From: Muribaculaceae bacterium
GTDB taxonomy: Bacteria; Bacteroidota; Bacteroidia; Bacteroidales; Muribaculaceae
Reading direction: 5' to 3'
Length of the DNA: 26,158 bases
Assembly (NCBI GenBank): GCA_021443235.1
Contig: JABUUJ010000008.1
Span: 9,032-35,189, forward strand
This document shows, in pieces, positions 23,971 through 26,158 of this stretch; position 1 is the first letter of the stretch, and each line of letters opens with the position of its first letter. Under the pieces are notes generated by a model, which had not been told where the DNA came from, did not search any database, and saw only the letters and a list, made by a program, of their open reading frames with translations. The translations under genes were made by a program, and so were the position numbers.

Positions 23971-26073
23971 TTACTTTTTATAGAGTCGCCACAGGCGTGG
24001 TCGCGAGTTGAGCGAGTTGTAGGTGAGGATGCCGTTGGCAATGCTGGGCGACTGTCCGGTCCAGCACTCAATGCTGCGGTCAATATCTATCGATGCAGGG
24101 TCGATGCCAAGTTTCGCAAGGTCGAGTTTCACCACCTGGTCGCCCACGCTATAGTTGAAGTGAGCGATGAGATAGCTGTCGTCGACCTCGAGCTGGAACA
24201 GGTCTACCGAGTTATTCTGTCCGTATAGCTTGTGACCATAGGCGGGACGGAACGACTTTCCCAGCGAAATCACCTCATTGACGCGTTCGTTGCCGCAATA
24301 CTTGATGGTCTTTTGCTGCGACACCTCGGTGCCGATATAAGAGCCCTCGGTCGAGAGGTTATCACCCAGGATGCAGTAACCGCACACTGCGGCACAGGTC
24401 ATGCGGGTCATGTTCTCACCGTCGCTACGGTCGCCCATCACCAGGTGGTCGGGGTCGTTATAGCAGTAGACGCGATTAAGCCACCAGCCAAACGAGAGGC
24501 TGTTCATCATGTAGCTCGAGTGCCACATCTCGCCCCATGCGTCGCAGCTGATGCGCCGTGCCTCGGCATAGTGGGCAGGAAACAAGGGAGATATGGAGAG
24601 GTCGAGGATGATGTCGTCGCCACAACGCTCGCGCAGATAGTTCATGCCGTAGTTATAGGCCTGGATTCCAGTGGTAATATTGGGATTGTAGAATGCATCG
24701 GCCTCTTTGCACCCCTGATTGATGAAGTCGAGTTTTATATACTCAAAGCCGCACTCCTTGAACTTGTCGATATAGTAGTTGATGCGCGACAGTGTGGCTG
24801 GGGCTGTGGGATCGACGCGGTCGCGCTTTATCTGTCCGTTTACTTTGACGCGCGTTTGGGCATAGGTGTATCCGTTGTTGCCCTCTACTGTGCGGTCGTC
24901 CGAGCCGCTCCAATCGTTCCACGGAGTCCAGTAGATGCCGGCCTTCTGGCCATTTTCGTGGCATCGTTGCGCAAAAGCCTTGCGCTGGTCCCAGTTCATG
25001 TTATCCCATGAGTCAAGGCCCACATAGACGACATCGTCCTTGGCCCACCCGTTGTCTTGCAGATTTTTCTTTATGAAGTCGCTCACCGAGAGCACACCCT
25101 CATAATTGCATCTCTTTTCCATGCCACCCCAACTGTTCCAACCATAAATCGTGGGACCGCTGTAAGGACGCTTGGGGGCGATTTGGGCGTTGACATCGCC
25201 ATAAGCCTCCATGCCGTCGCGCCAGTCGTCGAAGTAACCCACCATCATGCGTGCCGAGCGCACTTGGGTACCCTTGACGGTGCCGTGAGGCTGCAGGAAG
25301 CCGGGGTCGTCGTCGCCGGTGCTGTAGTGGTCGCGTGTTGCCGCGTGTGTCACGCCACTAGCCACCTCAAGGCGTGAGATGTGACCTTGCAAGAGCGGAC
25401 TGCCAGTGAGTCGCACTGCCGACTTCCATGTGTCGTGCTCCACGCTTCCCAAGATGAGGCCGCGCTGTGTCTCGCCGTTGAAAATTGCCGTCACCTCAAA
25501 TGATATGCTGTCGCGGGCATAGCGTCCCGAGCCCTGTCCCTGGGGGTTGGTGCCGTGACTGAGTGGCAGCGAGCCGTAGGTTACAAAGCCATCGTTGTCA
25601 AAAGGCACGACGAGGAAGCGGTTGTTGGCGTCCTGAGGCAAGAACAGGTTGTTGTTCTCGCTATAGAGAGGGCAGATGTAGTTGCTCGCCACCTCTCCGC
25701 CGCCATTGCTCAACACGACATCGGTGAGGAAATAGTCTTTCCCGTCCATCAGATAGAAGTTTTGCTCCACCGTGGGCATATTGCTTGTGCCACGATAGGT
25801 GATAGTGTATTGGCGGGCCTGGCCGGTGGGCTCGTCAACCATTTTATCGCTGAATGCCACATCGGTGTAGGCAGTCGACTGCAACATGGCGTTGTTGACC
25901 TTGAATCTCACCATCACGTTGCTCAGCACTGTGGTGCCGTCCTTGGCCATTGAGAGCATGCGTGACTGGTCGTCGTAGGTTATTTTCCAGCGGCCCGCCT
26001 CCATGTCGGTTGTCGCCGCCATCAGCGATGCCGCCATGAAAAGGCCTGTAGCACATGTTATGATTCGTTTCAT
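23971..26073 (-). CDS. GH27/GH36-like alpha-galactosidase (clan GH-D)
   Basis: An exported retaining alpha-galactosidase-type enzyme of 700 residues, first gene of the PUL. The signal peptide spans about 1-19 (C-A-T-G-L-F-M-A-A-S-L-M-A-A) and gives no lipobox. An N-terminal beta-sandwich of roughly 300 residues recalls GH36. The barrel begins G-W-N-S-W-G-G (311-317). It contains the nucleophile Asp449 in Y-I-K-L-D-F, the acid/base Asp511 in R-I-S-C-D-A-W-G-E-M-W, and N-D-P-D-H-L near 539-544, a motif typical of GH27. A short beta domain ends the protein. The mix of GH36-like architecture and GH27-like motifs leaves the exact family open, and alpha-N-acetylgalactosaminidase activity is possible. 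ATG 26073 is used because ATG 26136 would precede the -7 element at 26121-26128. Confidence 0.85.
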   Translation of the reverse strand: MKRIITCATGLFMAASLMAATTDMEAGRWKITYDDQSRMLSMAKDGTTVLSNVMVRFKVNNAMLQSTAYTDVAFSDKMVDEPTGQARQYTITYRGTSNMPTVEQNFYLMDGKDYFLTDVVLSNGGGEVASNYICPLYSENNNLFLPQDANNRFLVVPFDNDGFVTYGSLPLSHGTNPQGQGSGRYARDSISFEVTAIFNGETQRGLILGSVEHDTWKSAVRLTGSPLLQGHISRLEVASGVTHAATRDHYSTGDDDPGFLQPHGTVKGTQVRSARMMVGYFDDWRDGMEAYGDVNAQIAPKRPYSGPTIYGWNSWGGMEKRCNYEGVLSVSDFIKKNLQDNGWAKDDVVYVGLDSWDNMNWDQRKAFAQRCHENGQKAGIYWTPWNDWSGSDDRTVEGNNGYTYAQTRVKVNGQIKRDRVDPTAPATLSRINYYIDKFKECGFEYIKLDFINQGCKEADAFYNPNITTGIQAYNYGMNYLRERCGDDIILDLSISPLFPAHYAEARRISCDAWGEMWHSSYMMNSLSFGWWLNRVYCYNDPDHLVMGDRSDGENMTRMTCAAVCGYCILGDNLSTEGSYIGTEVSQQKTIKYCGNERVNEVISLGKSFRPAYGHKLYGQNNSVDLFQLEVDDSYLIAHFNYSVGDQVVKLDLAKLGIDPASIDIDRSIECWTGQSPSIANGILTYNSLNSRPRLWRLYKK

Positions 26074-26120
26074 TGTTGAAATGAGTTTGGTTTTTAATAG
26101 CAGGTAGTCTTTGACAAATG

Positions 26121-26128
26121 CAAAATTA
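26121..26128 (-). promoter_or_regulatory. Possible -7 element of the PUL operon promoter
   Basis: The minus strand reads TAATTTTG, matching TAnnTTTG, about 48 bases before the first start codon. No TTTG is found 19-21 bases upstream, as is common for promoters that need an activator. The window ends 30 bases further on, so the upstream operator cannot be examined. Confidence 0.4.
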
Positions 26129-26158
26129 CTCAACATCGGTCAAATATTTCCCTACTAT

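Overview
The window reads as Bacteroidales chromosome. The evidence is a SusC/SusD pair, BT_3987-type (DUF1735) and DUF1573 proteins, and promoters of the Bacteroidetes type (-7 TAnnTTTG, with a TTTG -33 element about 19-20 bases upstream where it can be seen). Starts generally lack a Shine-Dalgarno sequence. The moderate GC content and gene mix would suit a gut family such as Muribaculaceae or Prevotellaceae, but that placement is a guess.

Left part, 1-8700, is housekeeping and accessory material in short units. In order it holds: the 3' end of a YeiH/UPF0324 transporter (+); an AraC-regulator and Bcr/CflA-efflux pair (-); a lone GT2 glycosyltransferase (-); a small lipoprotein with a Rieske-like but altered cysteine motif (+); a tightly overlapping three-gene unit GYF_2-CD225 / DUF2752 / MATE (-); a secreted staphylococcal-type nuclease (+); and a two-gene unit of a DUF1573 protein and an unrecognised lipoprotein (-). 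Several units start from well-formed Bacteroidetes promoters, which also fix the translation starts.

Right part, 26136 down to 8771 on the minus strand, is one long polysaccharide utilization locus (PUL) of nine closely spaced genes. The order is: GH27/GH36-like alpha-galactosidase, IPT/TIG-NHL lipoprotein, SusC, SusD, BT_3987-type lipoprotein, GH92 alpha-mannosidase, GH30, a second GH30, and a PA14-containing GH3. It ends in a strong hairpin-plus-T-run terminator at 8711-8749. The expected flow is as follows. The three lipoproteins (SusD, BT_3987-type, NHL) bind glycan at the surface, and SusC imports it. The five exported hydrolases then cut it, probably in the periplasm: GH30 and GH3 on beta-glucan, GH92 on alpha-mannose, GH27/36 on alpha-galactose.

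GH30 plus GH3 resembles the characterised Bacteroides fungal beta-1,6-glucan locus. Adding GH92 and an alpha-galactosidase points to a fungal cell-wall heteropolymer, such as galactose-capped mannoprotein attached to beta-1,6-glucan. That substrate is inferred, not shown. No PUL regulator or inner-membrane sugar transporter lies in the window. None of the five hydrolases has a convincing lipobox, so a dedicated surface enzyme is not evident. No rRNA, tRNA, CRISPR or insertion sequence was seen, and there is no gene-free stretch over 300 bases.
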